A stretch of DNA of 64,000 nucleotides from JABSQH01 sp965230015 (GTDB lineage: Bacteria; Actinomycetota; Acidimicrobiia; Acidimicrobiales; Ilumatobacteraceae). The translations under genes and the position numbers were made by a program. The stretch covers positions 62,001 through 126,000 of the forward strand of contig CBDDKF010000009.1 in the NCBI GenBank assembly GCA_965230015.1, given 5' to 3'. Below, piece after piece: positions 40,992 to 51,009 of the stretch. Every line of letters starts with the position of its first letter. The stretch's first letter is position 1. The notes beneath the pieces are model-generated. The model searched no databases. It worked only from the letters and a program-made list of their open reading frames with translations, and was not told where the DNA came from.

Positions 40992-42243
40992 TTAGGGTTG
41001 ATCGTCCATTGCGGCATGGAGAACTTCGTTCTCGTCACAGGGGGAGTAGATGTCAGAGCTGAAGCGTCGACCGGCCGGGACGTGATGAGACGTTCGCTGG
41101 GCGTCGCTGGGTTTCGATTCCAGCGACCGTAGTGAGCGATCGTTGGACCGTCGCATAGTCGCAGTTAGTAGCGCTTTCGCGCTGGAGAACAGCACTCCGC
41201 GCCGGGCAAATCAGATCATCACGGCGCGTGCGAAAGAGAGCAACCCGCCGGGTTCGGCCGCCAGTCCATGACGGATCGCTTTCGGTTAGGCGTTGGCCCA
41301 GGGGGTGTTTGGCGAGCACGAGTCTTCTCCCTCCGGACAGGCACCTGGGAGCCAAGAAGCAACCGACGTCGTCGGGTTCGATCCGCGCCCTCCAACTGAT
41401 CTACGAGAATTGTCGGGGTGTGCCGACGGCTTCGTCATCGGTCGAGACCTTGTTCGTGGACGGCGCGGATCAGAACTGCGCCGGAGCTGTGCAGAGAGGT
41501 CGGGCTCTGCAAGGTCCGGCGGTTCGTGCACTCAGTGGTGCTGTTAGCTAGCGAGAGTGGCAACGCGTTCATGGTCCCGGTGCAGCGAAACGATCTATCT
41601 CCTCATTCAGCTGATCTGGTCGACCGGCAGACCCGAGTACCGGCACTCGACTACTGCGGGTTGCCGGTCTGCCCTTTGTCGGGACCCCATGCCGGGCGGG
41701 TGTACGGGGGTTCGTCATCGACGCAGAATCCCGTAGCTGTCGACCGACAGGGTTGGAGATGGCTCTGCGTGGTCTGCAGATCAACGTGTTGGCGGTGACG
41801 GCGGCCGAGTCGGCCACGAAACCGCGATGCCTGGACCGGTTGTTCCATCACGCGGCGGGTCGAAATCGCACCGAACGCCACGGTGACCCACGCCGACTAT
41901 TTCGACCACCACCGCCTCATGTTCGACAAGGCCTTCGGAACGGGCGCCTTGCCCTGCCGACCAAGGGGGGCCATCTTCCGCGACAGTCGGCCACCACGGC
42001 TCAGTTCCCACAGTCGCTCCGGCCCAAGATGTCGCCAAACGGGGATCCTCGTGCGTCCCGACAAGCCGTTGACTGAGAGGAGCGACGGGCCAACCGTGAT
42101 GACCTCCGAGCGAACACACGCCCCGCTGGACGAAAGTCGGGTACAACAGGCCATGAGGTGCAACAAGTTCAAAGAACGAACGCAACCTTGACGCCGCTAC
42201 TCGGGACTCAAACGAGCATCGTGACGCTACCCAGTAGGGCTAA
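40992..42243. other. 1.25 kb without a supportable gene
   Basis: Open frames of 80-134 codons occur in several overlapping frames on both strands but share no motif with known families, lack ribosome sites and change frame repeatedly. It may be the remains of one or two genes. Nothing repeats elsewhere in the window. Confidence 0.4.
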
Positions 42244-43413
42244 CTATGGCCATACGAGTGCACCCTGTGCGTCATAGATCAATTCCAGCGGGCCCGGTGC
42301 CAGAAAGTCCGCTGCCGATGGCGTCCCCGCGTCGCCGAACAATCCGATGTCTCCGTAGACATCGAGTTCACGCTGTAGTGCATCAGCGTTTGGGACGGCG
42401 AGACCAACACCCGGTGACGTAGTGGACTCGATGAGCTGCGCGTCTGCTCGCCACCGCGCAGCTTCGCCCTCAGTCGACAGGAAGTTCGGGTTGCCGCCGC
42501 TCTCGATCAATGCCACCGCAGCAGCGCTCGCGGCGGTCGGGTTGGAGATAGCGTCACTGAGGCCACGCATAGTTGCTCGCATGAAGTCGCGCACAGGCCC
42601 CGGGGCGTCAGTCAGAGTGCGTCGATCGGCAAAAATCACCCCGAAGGAACCCGGCACTCCGTACGTCGTCGGATCGAAGAGGTCGTACCCGACGGCGGCG
42701 CGGTCAAGCGCAAGTGGCTCGTTGCTCTTCCAACCAGGGAAGCCGTCTATCGACTCGATCGCAATGTGAGCCAGCGGATCGAACCCGTCGAGCAACACGG
42801 TCTCGTAGTCATCACCCTCAACCAAACCTGCATCGAGCAGCATCGCCTCGATGCTGCTCGGAAGCTTGAACTTCACGCCAATTCGACTTCCGGCAAGGTC
42901 CGTGAGCGAGTCGGCGACACCCTCTTTGACGATTAGGCCGTCGATCGGCGTGTGACCCCCGACCGAGAGAGCGACTAGGTCTGCCTGATTCTCGCGTGCG
43001 AAGGAGACCATCTCACTGAACGAGCCGCCTGACGCGAACTGGGCCTCGCCACCAGCAACCAGCGCATAGTTCGCCGTAGACCCGCTGGGAAGGATCTCCA
43101 CGTCCAGGCAAACATCTTCGTAGTACCCGGCGTCAGCTGCAGTGATGACTTCGATGATGGACGCTGCGGCCGCGTAGTCAAAGCCGGTCAAAAAGGTGAC
43201 AGTGCCAAAGGCCAGGTTTTCTTCACACCGCTCCTCGTCGACCACTGCAACTCTTCCATCGCCGGGCGGACCGCTCTTGGTCGCGCTGTCGTCACCACCA
43301 TCTGTTGTCGACTCTGCGCACGATGCGAGCAGAACGGTGACACACATGATCGCTTTGGTGCCGCCGCGGAGCACACGCCGGCGCGCCCTCGATAGCGCAC
43401 GCTCGCGATGCAT
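42244..43413 (-). CDS. ABC transporter substrate-binding lipoprotein (NMT1/SsuA-like)
   Basis: 389 residues from ATG 43413. Lipoprotein signal ending TVLLASC (lipobox LASC). Periplasmic-binding type II fold of the NMT1/TauA/SsuA group: TVTFLTGFDYAAAASIIEVITAADAGYYEDVCLDVEILPSG, ALVAGGEAQFASGGSFSEMVSFA, DLAGSRIGVKFKLPSSIEAML. These bind thiamine precursors, sulphonates or nitrate. No permease or ATPase is adjacent, so the partner is elsewhere or lost. Codon use and isolation suggest transfer with the region. Confidence 0.88.
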   Translation of the reverse strand: MHRERALSRARRRVLRGGTKAIMCVTVLLASCAESTTDGGDDSATKSGPPGDGRVAVVDEERCEENLAFGTVTFLTGFDYAAAASIIEVITAADAGYYEDVCLDVEILPSGSTANYALVAGGEAQFASGGSFSEMVSFARENQADLVALSVGGHTPIDGLIVKEGVADSLTDLAGSRIGVKFKLPSSIEAMLLDAGLVEGDDYETVLLDGFDPLAHIAIESIDGFPGWKSNEPLALDRAAVGYDLFDPTTYGVPGSFGVIFADRRTLTDAPGPVRDFMRATMRGLSDAISNPTAASAAAVALIESGGNPNFLSTEGEAARWRADAQLIESTTSPGVGLAVPNADALQRELDVYGDIGLFGDAGTPSAADFLAPGPLELIYDAQGALVWP

Positions 43414-43796
43414 AGGGAGGCGACATGTCGCAGAGGCAGAATAGATGGGACTCACCCACGTGATTATTGCGAGTCGGGGCGACCACGGTCTAGTCATCCA
43501 TCGCCCCGTCAATACGAGAGAGGGGGAGACCTGGCCTTTTCGAAGGTGGCGGTAGGTGCGGCCAAGGACTACTTGTCCCATGAGTTGCGCACCGCCTCTT
43601 CGGTGAGATGATGACGATCATGTATACGCTGTCGCCTTCGACCTCGCGGGATGACCTTCGTAGGTCGGCGTGCTCCGCCCAGTCAGAGCACGTCGTTCGG
43701 CCGAACCGTCGGCCCAAGCCGGGACTCCCACTTCGCCGAAGAGTGAGGCGGAGCCCGATAGTGTCAACTTCGCATCACGGTGACGGAGGAGTTGAT

Positions 43797-44207
43797 ATGG
43801 CGAAGCGCGGGCCGAAGAAGCCACTCACGAAGGAGCACAAGGCCGCCATGGCCGAGGGGCGTCGCGATTCGAACGCCGTAAAGGCGTATCTAGCAGCGGT
43901 CCGAGCGGCGAGCCGGTCCAAGACCTCGCCACGTCCGCCCGAGGAGCTCACCGAGCGGATCAACATGATCGGCGGGCTACTCGATCAGGACTTAGACCCG
44001 CTTTCTGAGATCAAGCTCCGGCAGGAGCGCCGCGACCTCCGCCGAGAGCTTGAAGAAGCGACCCCTGAAAGTCAGCTCCGACAACTTGAGACTGACTTCG
44101 TCCGGTCTGCCGCTCGCTACTCGGAGCGCAACGGGATCGACTTCGAAACCTGGCGCGAGGCGGGCATCTCAGTCGACATCCTAAAACGCGCGAAGATCAG
44201 CACGTAA
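43797..44207 (+). CDS. Small basic protein with RYSxR-xID-xETW C-terminal domain
   Basis: 136 residues from ATG 43797 (strong GGAGGA ribosome site). Basic start MAKRGPKKPLTKEHKAAM, then a helical middle with a coiled-coil look (LRQERRDLRRELEEATPESQL), then LETDFVRSAARYSERNGIDFETWREAGISVDILKRAKI. The last 40 residues match the end of the gene at 54559 (FVAVVRRYSQRHRIDTETWIEFGVSQRVLRRAGL) and a domain common at the C-terminus of small actinobacterial proteins with AT-hook-like or histone-like N-termini. DNA binding is plausible from the Lys/Arg-rich GPKK start. Confidence 0.78.
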   Translation: MAKRGPKKPLTKEHKAAMAEGRRDSNAVKAYLAAVRAASRSKTSPRPPEELTERINMIGGLLDQDLDPLSEIKLRQERRDLRRELEEATPESQLRQLETDFVRSAARYSERNGIDFETWREAGISVDILKRAKIST

Positions 44208-44330
44208 ACGTCGAACCGCCGCCTCCGCAGGGCGCATGCGCGCTCAAGCGCGCCACCAAGCGAGGCGGGGCGCAGCCTCCGAACCATCCCCGGACAGCAT
44301 AAAACCGCATCGATTCTCCGGGCGCCGTGG

Positions 44331-46373
44331 TTACTCCCACGGCATCGTGTAGATCCAATCCCAAACGATCGCCGCGCCTTGATTGGTCACGTGCACTCCG
44401 TCGTAGCGGATGTCCGTGCCCCCGAGGGGAACGCCGCCAGGGCACAGGACCTCGTCTAGTCCCACCGTGACGGTGTTTCGGCGCTCTTCACTGAGGTCTT
44501 CAAGAATACGATTGAACGCAGCCACACGATCGGAGTCCGAGCGATCAGCCGTGTCCGCGTCCACCGGATGCATGCACGGGACGCGCATCAAAGCGACCGT
44601 TCGATCGGGCGTTTCGATCGTCGAAAGCGCCCGTTCAAGACTCTGGCGGACATAGCTTGTCCAGTCAGGGCTTGGAAACGCCAAGACTTGGTCGCCAACT
44701 CGGTGATCCAGTATCTCCCACGCGCCCAGCATCACCAACACGACATCGGGCTCAGTGTTCCTAGCGGCGTCTGACCAACCGTCTAGGACCTCTGAGCAAT
44801 AGTCGGGGGCGCTCGGCATGGCGCTCCCATCACTTCGGACTCTCTCACTGAGAGTGACACCGCAACCAAGCGCGGCGTATGCGTGGACCTCTAGAGGCGC
44901 GTCAGACCCGAGGTCTCGTTCGTTCGCAAGTACAAAGGCGGTGGAATCACCCACGAGAAGCGCGACCGGTTCTTCTACCTCCGGACTGGGCCGCTCCGGT
45001 AAGACCTCCGGGTCCTCGACGGGGGCCGTGGCATTCTCCTTGACGGAATTCGGACCATCGACGACTCCGTCCGAACTTGCAGGGGCCGACGGTATCGAAA
45101 CCGGTGATTGAGCAGCTTCGACGGTCGGTCGCAGAATGGGCATGTCAGTCGAGAGGTGAGGCCCGCTAGCACGCCCGGGTGTTACTACAAGGGCCACCGC
45201 AACGAGCAGAGCTGCCGCAAGTGTGAACAAAAGGACCGGTTGCGCTCGACTTAGCCGCCGCGCCGGACGCTCAATGAGCCGATAGCTAAGCTCCGACAGC
45301 ACAGCTATCGCGGCCACCTGAGAGATCACTACTGAGCTTTCTTGCCAACCCTGGTCCGAGAGGTATGAACCCAGAACGACGATCACAGGCCAGTGCCACA
45401 GATAGATGCCGTAGCTCCGGCGCCCAATCGCAACGAGTGGGCCCCAACCAAGCCAACCCACAGGGCCTCCTGCGGGTCGAGCAGCAGCCACGACGACGAC
45501 ACCTGCAAGCATCGAGAAGACGAGGAATCCGCCCCGAAAGAGGCGCGCGTCGTCGCCACTAACGAACGCCACGACTACCGCCATGAGACCTAGAGCACAC
45601 CAGACGACCAGGCGTGATCTCGCAACGCGCATGAGTGCCGGGCTCAGGGCCGCGTGCGCGCTGACAAGAGCCAGAACGCAACCAACCAGAAGCTGCTGGG
45701 CTCGCGTGTCGGTGCCCTGGTAGGCCCGATCCGGTGCTGCTGGTGAATAGAGCTCGGCCATCAGGGCCGCCGACACGAGCGCCGCGCACGCTAACGCAGC
45801 GGCGAACCAGGCAGATCGGACGAAGCCGAATCGCAATGCGAGAACGATCGCAATGGGCCACAGGAAGTAGAACTGCTCCTCAACAGCGAGGGACCATGCG
45901 TGCTCGAAAGGGCTAGGGCCTAACGAGCTCTCAAAGTAGGACCCACCGTCGGCAATCAGCCGCCAATTGGCGACCTGTGCGAGGCTTGCAAGCGCATCGG
46001 TACGCGTCTCGTCCCACTGCTCGGGAATCATCACCGCACGAGCGGCAACGGCAGTCACGGCCGTCACGGTCACCGCCACCGGCCACAGCCTCCTCAACCG
46101 CGCCGTCCAAAATGCAGTGAGCGATATCCGACCAGCCGTAGCCAGTTGCCTGAGCAGGATCGACGTGATCAAGAATCCTGAGAGCACAAAGAAGATGTCG
46201 ACGCCGAGGCTGCCACCCGGCACCAGACTCGAACCCAGGTGAAACGCCACGACCATGACAACTGAGACCGCTCGAAGGCCATCGAGCGGTGGACAGTAGG
46301 GAAGCGGACCGGAATGCGCGGCTTCCGACCTGACCTGCCCGTCGGTTACAGAGGAGGCTCCAGCTACGAGCAC
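44331..46373 (-). CDS. Acyltransferase 3 with C-terminal SGNH domain (OafA-like)
   Basis: About 680 residues. Start GTG 46373 is a choice: the frame is open far upstream, but conserved sequence starts at PLPYCPPLDGLRAVSVVMVVAFH. Ten or so membrane helices of the acyltransferase-3 family follow (FFVLSGFLITSILL, RRLWPVAV, WSLAVEEQFYFLWPIA, YGIYLWHWP, SYRLIERPARR). An exported SGNH hydrolase domain follows: VALLVGDSTAFVLA (Ser), VLVMLGAWEI, DGVHVTNQGA (Asp/His). Such proteins O-acetylate cell-surface or exopolysaccharide sugars. Full-length and apparently intact. Confidence 0.92.
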   Translation of the reverse strand: MLVAGASSVTDGQVRSEAAHSGPLPYCPPLDGLRAVSVVMVVAFHLGSSLVPGGSLGVDIFFVLSGFLITSILLRQLATAGRISLTAFWTARLRRLWPVAVTVTAVTAVAARAVMIPEQWDETRTDALASLAQVANWRLIADGGSYFESSLGPSPFEHAWSLAVEEQFYFLWPIAIVLALRFGFVRSAWFAAALACAALVSAALMAELYSPAAPDRAYQGTDTRAQQLLVGCVLALVSAHAALSPALMRVARSRLVVWCALGLMAVVVAFVSGDDARLFRGGFLVFSMLAGVVVVAAARPAGGPVGWLGWGPLVAIGRRSYGIYLWHWPVIVVLGSYLSDQGWQESSVVISQVAAIAVLSELSYRLIERPARRLSRAQPVLLFTLAAALLVAVALVVTPGRASGPHLSTDMPILRPTVEAAQSPVSIPSAPASSDGVVDGPNSVKENATAPVEDPEVLPERPSPEVEEPVALLVGDSTAFVLANERDLGSDAPLEVHAYAALGCGVTLSERVRSDGSAMPSAPDYCSEVLDGWSDAARNTEPDVVLVMLGAWEILDHRVGDQVLAFPSPDWTSYVRQSLERALSTIETPDRTVALMRVPCMHPVDADTADRSDSDRVAAFNRILEDLSEERRNTVTVGLDEVLCPGGVPLGGTDIRYDGVHVTNQGAAIVWDWIYTMPWE

Positions 46374-47449
46374 ATCGGCCGCCAGACGATCCCTACGATT
46401 GATCGTTCCATACCGAGTTCCACCATCGCAACGGAGCGATCCAGACAGCGACGGACGCTCCGAGGCCGGCACAGCGAGGACGGCCGAAGGTAGATCTCGC
46501 CATTTCTGAAGCGGGACGCTCGAACCGCGGACTCCGAGAACGCTCCAAGACGATAGAGATACCTCCCCACTTGCGCGGTCGCTGTCGACCTCCGAGTGAT
46601 CCCAGAGCCATAGATTGCTGGAGGCCATCTGGGTAGTCGCCGGCGTGCCTGTGAGGGACAAGGCAGAGGTGGGGAGCACGAGATCGCATCGATGCTCGAT
46701 CAAGCTGACACCACACCAGAGTCCACAAGGGAGCCGGTGCATCCCGGGCGCGTTCGAGCTCGACCGAACACTGGTGACCATCGAGCCGACGTAGGCGCCG
46801 ATCGACGAAGGCGGTCATCACAGACCTGCCTCCAACGAAACCGTAATGCGGTCGCCTGCAACAACGGGCACCGCGCCCATATTTGCGCGTCGAGCCCAGG
46901 TAGCCGACGACGCCATTTGCCGCCATATCCGGCCCCGGGGACTTGAACATCACCAGCCCAACACTAGCTAGCCCGTGAGCAGTACTGGGAGCGCAGGACA
47001 TATGCAGGTTTCGGTGTGCCCCGAAAACTACACACCGCAGACCGCAATGTCTCCTCATGTCGCTGAATGCGACCCGCCTGCAGCTAAAGCTGCAGCACTG
47101 ACGAACCTTGCGGCGAGTGCAAACTGAAGTATGCGTCCGACGCCTAGCCCCAGCGATCGCTTCTGGACTCACGTTGCTGGGTTCAGTGAGACCCCCAGTT
47201 GACCGCACGAACTACCAACCGAAGCCTGGCAAGGCCGGGACACGCCGGCGAGAGCCGCGCGCAAGCCCCAGCGGGCGCACGTCGATCAGATTCGGCCTCG
47301 ACAGCATCTTCGTGGCCACTCCCGAACCGACTCTGCAACAAAGTATCGAAGTTCGGTTGACTATGTGTCCAATCGCATGGAACTATGTGCACCGCAGCGC
47401 CAGCCTTATACGCCACATTGCCACCTAGACGTCTGAGAAGGAGTCTCAC
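46374..47449. other. 1.07 kb gap between the acyltransferase and an exported protein gene
   Basis: No gene supported. Includes an 18-bp palindrome CTGCAGCT-AA-AGCTGCAG (47078-47095). Must contain the promoters of both flanking divergent genes. Confidence 0.4.
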
Positions 47450-48043
47450 ATGCGCAACAGCCATGGCCGTCAGCCAAGACAAGAGGCGACTAGTCAACCG
47501 CCGACCGTGATTAGGCCGGTCCGACCTCGGCTTAGGTTCGGCTTCATCGCCGCGGTTGCAGTACTCGTTGTGGGCGTCAGTATCCCGGCAAGCGCGGCAC
47601 CCAATCCCGCCCACAACGTCACGGTCAACCGGCTTATCTCGAACACCCCCGGACAGCAGTCGACTGCGTGCAGCGTGCAATACCAGCATGGCAATCTTTG
47701 GACCGTTTCATACGCGAAAATCCGAAGAGGATTTGCTCATCCCGAGTGGCTTCCGACAACGACCTCATCCTACGCGGCAAACGGATACCGGTACCGGTGG
47801 GGCGCGTCGTACCCAAACCTGCCTGACGGAAACACCGTGCGTTGCGCCGGTACCGACGTCACGCTGACGTATCTCTTCGGCGGACAGCTCCTCAACATCA
47901 CCACCGGAGGAACCGGGGTGGGATGGCATCAGGCGACTGGGCCGCAGTGGTCCTCGATCGTCGGAGGCAGAGGTTGGGTTTCTGGAAACACGAATCCAGC
48001 GGGTGGACAACCGTTGGCTTCACGGGACTTTCCGGGCGTCTGA
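47450..48043 (+). CDS. Exported HG-K family protein (long form)
   Basis: 197 residues from ATG 47450 (ribosome site GAGAAGGAG). Basic N-terminus, membrane segment RFGFIAAVAVLVVGVSIPASA with likely cleavage after ASA. The mature part begins NPAHNVTVNRLIS and carries CSVQYQHGNLWTVSYAK, the C-x5-HG-x8-K motif shared with 40518, 50593 and 51600, then a longer aromatic-rich C-terminus (YRYRWGASYP, one more Cys in TVRCAGTD, WHQATGPQWSS). No enzyme motif. Followed 37 bases later by a lipoprotein gene, probably one operon. Confidence 0.75.
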   Translation: MRNSHGRQPRQEATSQPPTVIRPVRPRLRFGFIAAVAVLVVGVSIPASAAPNPAHNVTVNRLISNTPGQQSTACSVQYQHGNLWTVSYAKIRRGFAHPEWLPTTTSSYAANGYRYRWGASYPNLPDGNTVRCAGTDVTLTYLFGGQLLNITTGGTGVGWHQATGPQWSSIVGGRGWVSGNTNPAGGQPLASRDFPGV

Positions 48044-48080
48044 GGACACCGTTCCGAATCACAAATCATCTGGAGGATCC

Positions 48081-48761
48081 ATGAAGTCGAGCATCCTGCT
48101 TGCCGCACTCGCTGTTACAGCCGTCTCATGCGGCGACCCAACGACCGCACCTCTGAACGTCGAGCCGATGGGCGAGGAGGTCCGGAGTGCGCCCTTCGCT
48201 GCCACTGAGACCCTCGCACCGGATGCGACACCCGAGGGCAGCTCTCCGGGGCCGCCGGTGTCCGCAACAAGTGGTGCCGTTGCGGACAGCACGGGTTGCG
48301 TCGGGAGCAATCACGACGACGCTCCGCTCTCAAGCTACGAAAGCGAGGAGGTAACCGCCTCATTCGAACCGTTGGGCAACGATGACTATGCGCTCATAAT
48401 CTCGACCGCCCCGGGTACCCGCTTTGCCGCTGGATGTGTGCCGTCGGCGTCGGTTGCAACTGGCCTTGAGCTCGGAATCTCCTATGCGCACGTCGTGCCG
48501 CTGAGAGACGCTGTACTAGTGACGCTGGTGGTACCGGACGACCGTGAGTTCGATGCCGGCGACGCGCTGTCTCCGACAGAAGGTCCCTCGACAGGCAGTG
48601 CCGGGTATCGCGTCGAGACCTTTGTTGCAAGCGACAAGATGACGCGAGCGACATCCGGGGAGATTGTGGACAGCCGCGACCAGCTCGCTTGGATCGTCGT
48701 TCAAGCCCGTCTGGACTACACCGAGACGTTTGCAGCGCTCGGGCCAGACTTGCTCAGTTAG
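48081..48761 (+). CDS. Lipoprotein of unknown function
   Basis: 226 residues from ATG 48081 (ribosome site TGGAGGA). Lipoprotein signal MKSSILLAALAVTAVSC with lipobox AVSC, then a low-complexity linker and a beta-rich domain (VTASFEPLGNDDYALIIST, YAHVVPLRDAVLVTLVVPDD, RVETFVASDKM, AWIVVQARLDYTET) with two Cys (GCVGSN, AGCVPS). No family is recognised. Likely co-transcribed with the exported HG-K protein just upstream, so the two may act together at the cell surface. Confidence 0.75.
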   Translation: MKSSILLAALAVTAVSCGDPTTAPLNVEPMGEEVRSAPFAATETLAPDATPEGSSPGPPVSATSGAVADSTGCVGSNHDDAPLSSYESEEVTASFEPLGNDDYALIISTAPGTRFAAGCVPSASVATGLELGISYAHVVPLRDAVLVTLVVPDDREFDAGDALSPTEGPSTGSAGYRVETFVASDKMTRATSGEIVDSRDQLAWIVVQARLDYTETFAALGPDLLS

Positions 48762-49246
48762 TTGCACCACGTCGGTGATCCCTACTGCGGCAGGCTCTCG
48801 CTCGGGACTCGCATGCCTCAACCGGCCTCGCATCCGCGTTCGGTGATCTGCGGACGCCAAGACAGCCCGTATCTGGAGCGGCCTGGCACGGGCGTGTACT
48901 AGTCGAATTGACTGGCCCTTGTGGCGGCGATTGTGAACCGATCCCCACCGCGTCGTAGGAAGCTCGTTGCGAGCAAGAGAGGCGAAGGTCTTGTCGTCGA
49001 TTCGAACAGCTGCCGTGTTCCCGATAAGTCCGCGTCTACGGAGCTAGTCACGGTGCGGCGGCGAGGCCGGCTGAAGGGAAAACGAAGTGCACGTTCCGGT
49101 CGCGAGGACGCCAAAACACCAAGGAATTGGACGACCAGATACGGGCGTTCATTGGTCGACCATGTGACGTGAGCATGGGGTCGAGTAGTCGGCCCTGTTA
49201 GGAGGCTGCTGGCCTGAATCGTGCGATACAAATAGAGCCTCAGCGT
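48762..49246. other. Gap of about 485 bases
   Basis: No gene supported; carries the promoter of the LuxR-like gene that follows. Confidence 0.4.
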
Positions 49247-49972
49247 ATGACCCAAACAAACTCAGCGCTCGACGCTGTATCGTCTGTCCTTGACGTAAGC
49301 GAAGGCATAGCGAAAGTTCACAGGCTTGGAGTTGCTCCTGGGACCATCAACTCAATGTCAGACGCGCAGGTCGTTTCTGACTTTCTGGCACACCTTGGGA
49401 AGGTTCTACCGAATCCGCACCTCGGTAACTTGATCCACGCCTATGCGCAAGCGTCAAAGGTGGTCCACAACGCGCACGTGCGTCGCGATTCGGGAGCGCT
49501 CCGGTTCAGCGAGACGTCCAGGTATCTCTACGTGTTCACGACAACAGCTCAGCAGCAGCCACTAGCGAACTCCTCGACGAGCAACGGAGTTCAGCCTGTG
49601 GCTTCGTGGATCTCTCGATTCGTGGATTACCCAGCACTCGCCGGGACACTGAGCACTTCCGCTCCACTAGCGCTCGCGGCATGCGCACGGTGGTTCCTCA
49701 GTTCCTACGACCAGTCGACCGATACCCCAAACGGACGTTGTGGCGCTCACCGCGATCCTCCGTGCACAGTCGACCGCGCTTCACTGTCCGTCGAGGATCT
49801 GGATTTGCTGACGTGCTTGGTCGCAGGCCATCGCCCGATCGAGATCCAGAGTCATTGCGGGCTCTCGAGGCGCACCTACTTCAGAAGACTTGCGCAGCTA
49901 CGTGCTCTGCTTGAGGTCACCAGCACGCCAGAACTCACCGCCCGGGCGATCCGACTGGGACTGGTCGACTGA
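49247..49972 (+). CDS. LuxR-type helix-turn-helix regulator
   Basis: 241 residues. The C-terminal 65 residues, LSVEDLDLLTCLVAGHRPIEIQSHCGLSRRTYFRRLAQLRALLEVTS then LTARAIRLGLV, follow the GerE/LuxR pattern (LT-x-RE-x2-VL-x-L-x-A-x-G...), with Arg/Tyr in the recognition helix. The N-terminal 170 residues have no recognised sensor domain (VVSDFLAHLGKVLPNPHLGNLIHAYAQAS is helical). Stands alone among exported-protein genes and may control them. The start is an ATG with a weak ribosome site. Confidence 0.75.
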   Translation: MTQTNSALDAVSSVLDVSEGIAKVHRLGVAPGTINSMSDAQVVSDFLAHLGKVLPNPHLGNLIHAYAQASKVVHNAHVRRDSGALRFSETSRYLYVFTTTAQQQPLANSSTSNGVQPVASWISRFVDYPALAGTLSTSAPLALAACARWFLSSYDQSTDTPNGRCGAHRDPPCTVDRASLSVEDLDLLTCLVAGHRPIEIQSHCGLSRRTYFRRLAQLRALLEVTSTPELTARAIRLGLVD

Positions 49973-50512
49973 AGCTGGCGGACTACGCTCAGGCACCGCT
50001 GCGCTGGTACTCGCACGCAGGCGACCATCGTGCCACGGACGGGACAAGACACTTGAATGGTTCGTCGTACCCGCGCTCAGTCGCTGGGTGACGAAGCGGG
50101 CGAGCAGGACGCCAATCGTCGTGCGGGTGGGCGAGCTAGCGAACCTTTGTGTGCGCGTATCTCTGCGAGCCGTCGAGGTCACGACTCGGTGTCATCGCAA
50201 TCACTGGACCGACGCGACGAGAAGCCGATCGCATGGCGGTGCGTTCGAGGTAACGAGAATACTTCGGGGCAACCGTCGGCGAAACGGCCGACGGCCCACA
50301 TGGCGATCGACCAACCAGCCTGCCGGCGGCCAGAGTTGATGGGCCGAGCGCTGACGTTCACGGGGGCAGTCGCGGGACCAGCCTGAGTTCAAGATGATGA
50401 CCGCTGTCGTTCGCCCAGCGGTTCCCAGGCGATCGGCCGGCGACAGCACCCTCACTTGAGCGACTAGCTGCGCATCGAGCCCTCAATGCCGAACGGTCAG
50501 AGACCGGAATTG
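49973..50512. other. Gap of 540 bases
   Basis: No gene supported; short overlapping open frames only. Confidence 0.4.
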
Positions 50513-50542
50513 CAGGGTTTGGCACCCGAGTGCCAAACCCTG
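50513..50542. promoter_or_regulatory. Perfect 13-bp hairpin upstream of an exported protein gene
   Basis: Stem CAGGGTTTGGCAC (50513-50525), loop CCGA, exact complement to 50542, 50 bases before the ATG at 50593. No T-run follows, and no gene on the plus strand ends just before it, so it is either a minus-strand or orphan terminator or an untranslated-leader structure of the next gene. Confidence 0.6.
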
Positions 50543-50592
50543 GCCACCAAGCTGTTTCAGGTCAGGAAGATCTCGAATTGGGAGCGATACCA

Positions 50593-51009
50593 ATGCATAC
50601 CGCCAGACTATTCCCGCTACTCCTTCTAGCACTCGCCTTACCACTTCTCGGCGCGCAGTCGGCCAATGCTATTCCGTTCCCGCCTCACCACACTCCGGCT
50701 CCAGGTAGTCTTCACGGGTGTGACACGGTTCTAACACATGGCAACGTATTTGGTGGAGCATACTCAAAAATTGAAGCCGGGTCTGGTTGCGGCAGCAACA
50801 CGTACATTCAAACAGTCGGCGTCCGAAATGGAAACATTGTCAACGGCCCCCGGTGCTACATCTCCAATCAATCGTGCAGGCTAAATCCGGGTCAAAACCC
50901 GCCCGTCTATCAGTCATTCTTGCCAAACTCGAACATCATTGGCACCTACATGCAATGGTGTAATTCGGGCAACACAAACTGCTCTAACATGAGTTGGCCC
51001 GGGATCTAG
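50593..51009 (+). CDS. Exported HG-K family protein (short form, intact)
   Basis: 138 residues from ATG 50593. Signal peptide FPLLLLALALPLLGAQSANA with cleavage after ANA. Mature part: CDTVLTHGNVFGGAYSK (motif C-x5-HG-x8-K), GSGCGSNTYIQTVGV, NIVNGPRCYISNQSC, then YQSFLPNSNIIGTYMQWC and NTNCSNMSW: seven cysteines in about 100 residues. Very close to the frameshifted gene at 40518 over the whole length. Lower GC and more Asn/Thr than the backbone. No enzyme residues; an extracellular disulphide-rich protein such as a bacteriocin-like factor or surface ligand is possible but unproven. Confidence 0.78.
   Translation: MHTARLFPLLLLALALPLLGAQSANAIPFPPHHTPAPGSLHGCDTVLTHGNVFGGAYSKIEAGSGCGSNTYIQTVGVRNGNIVNGPRCYISNQSCRLNPGQNPPVYQSFLPNSNIIGTYMQWCNSGNTNCSNMSWPGI

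Noticed and set aside
40992..42243. Several open frames of 100-134 codons
   Set aside because: Overlapping in all frames, no ribosome sites, no motifs and no consistent codon use.
47078..47095. CTGCAGCT-AA-AGCTGCAG palindrome as terminator or operator
   Set aside because: The loop is only two bases, there is no T-run, and it occurs once and far from any start.
40518..51009. HG-K proteins as lactococcin 972-like bacteriocins
   Set aside because: Size and export fit, but the Trp/Tyr/His pattern of that family and its ABC exporter partners are absent.
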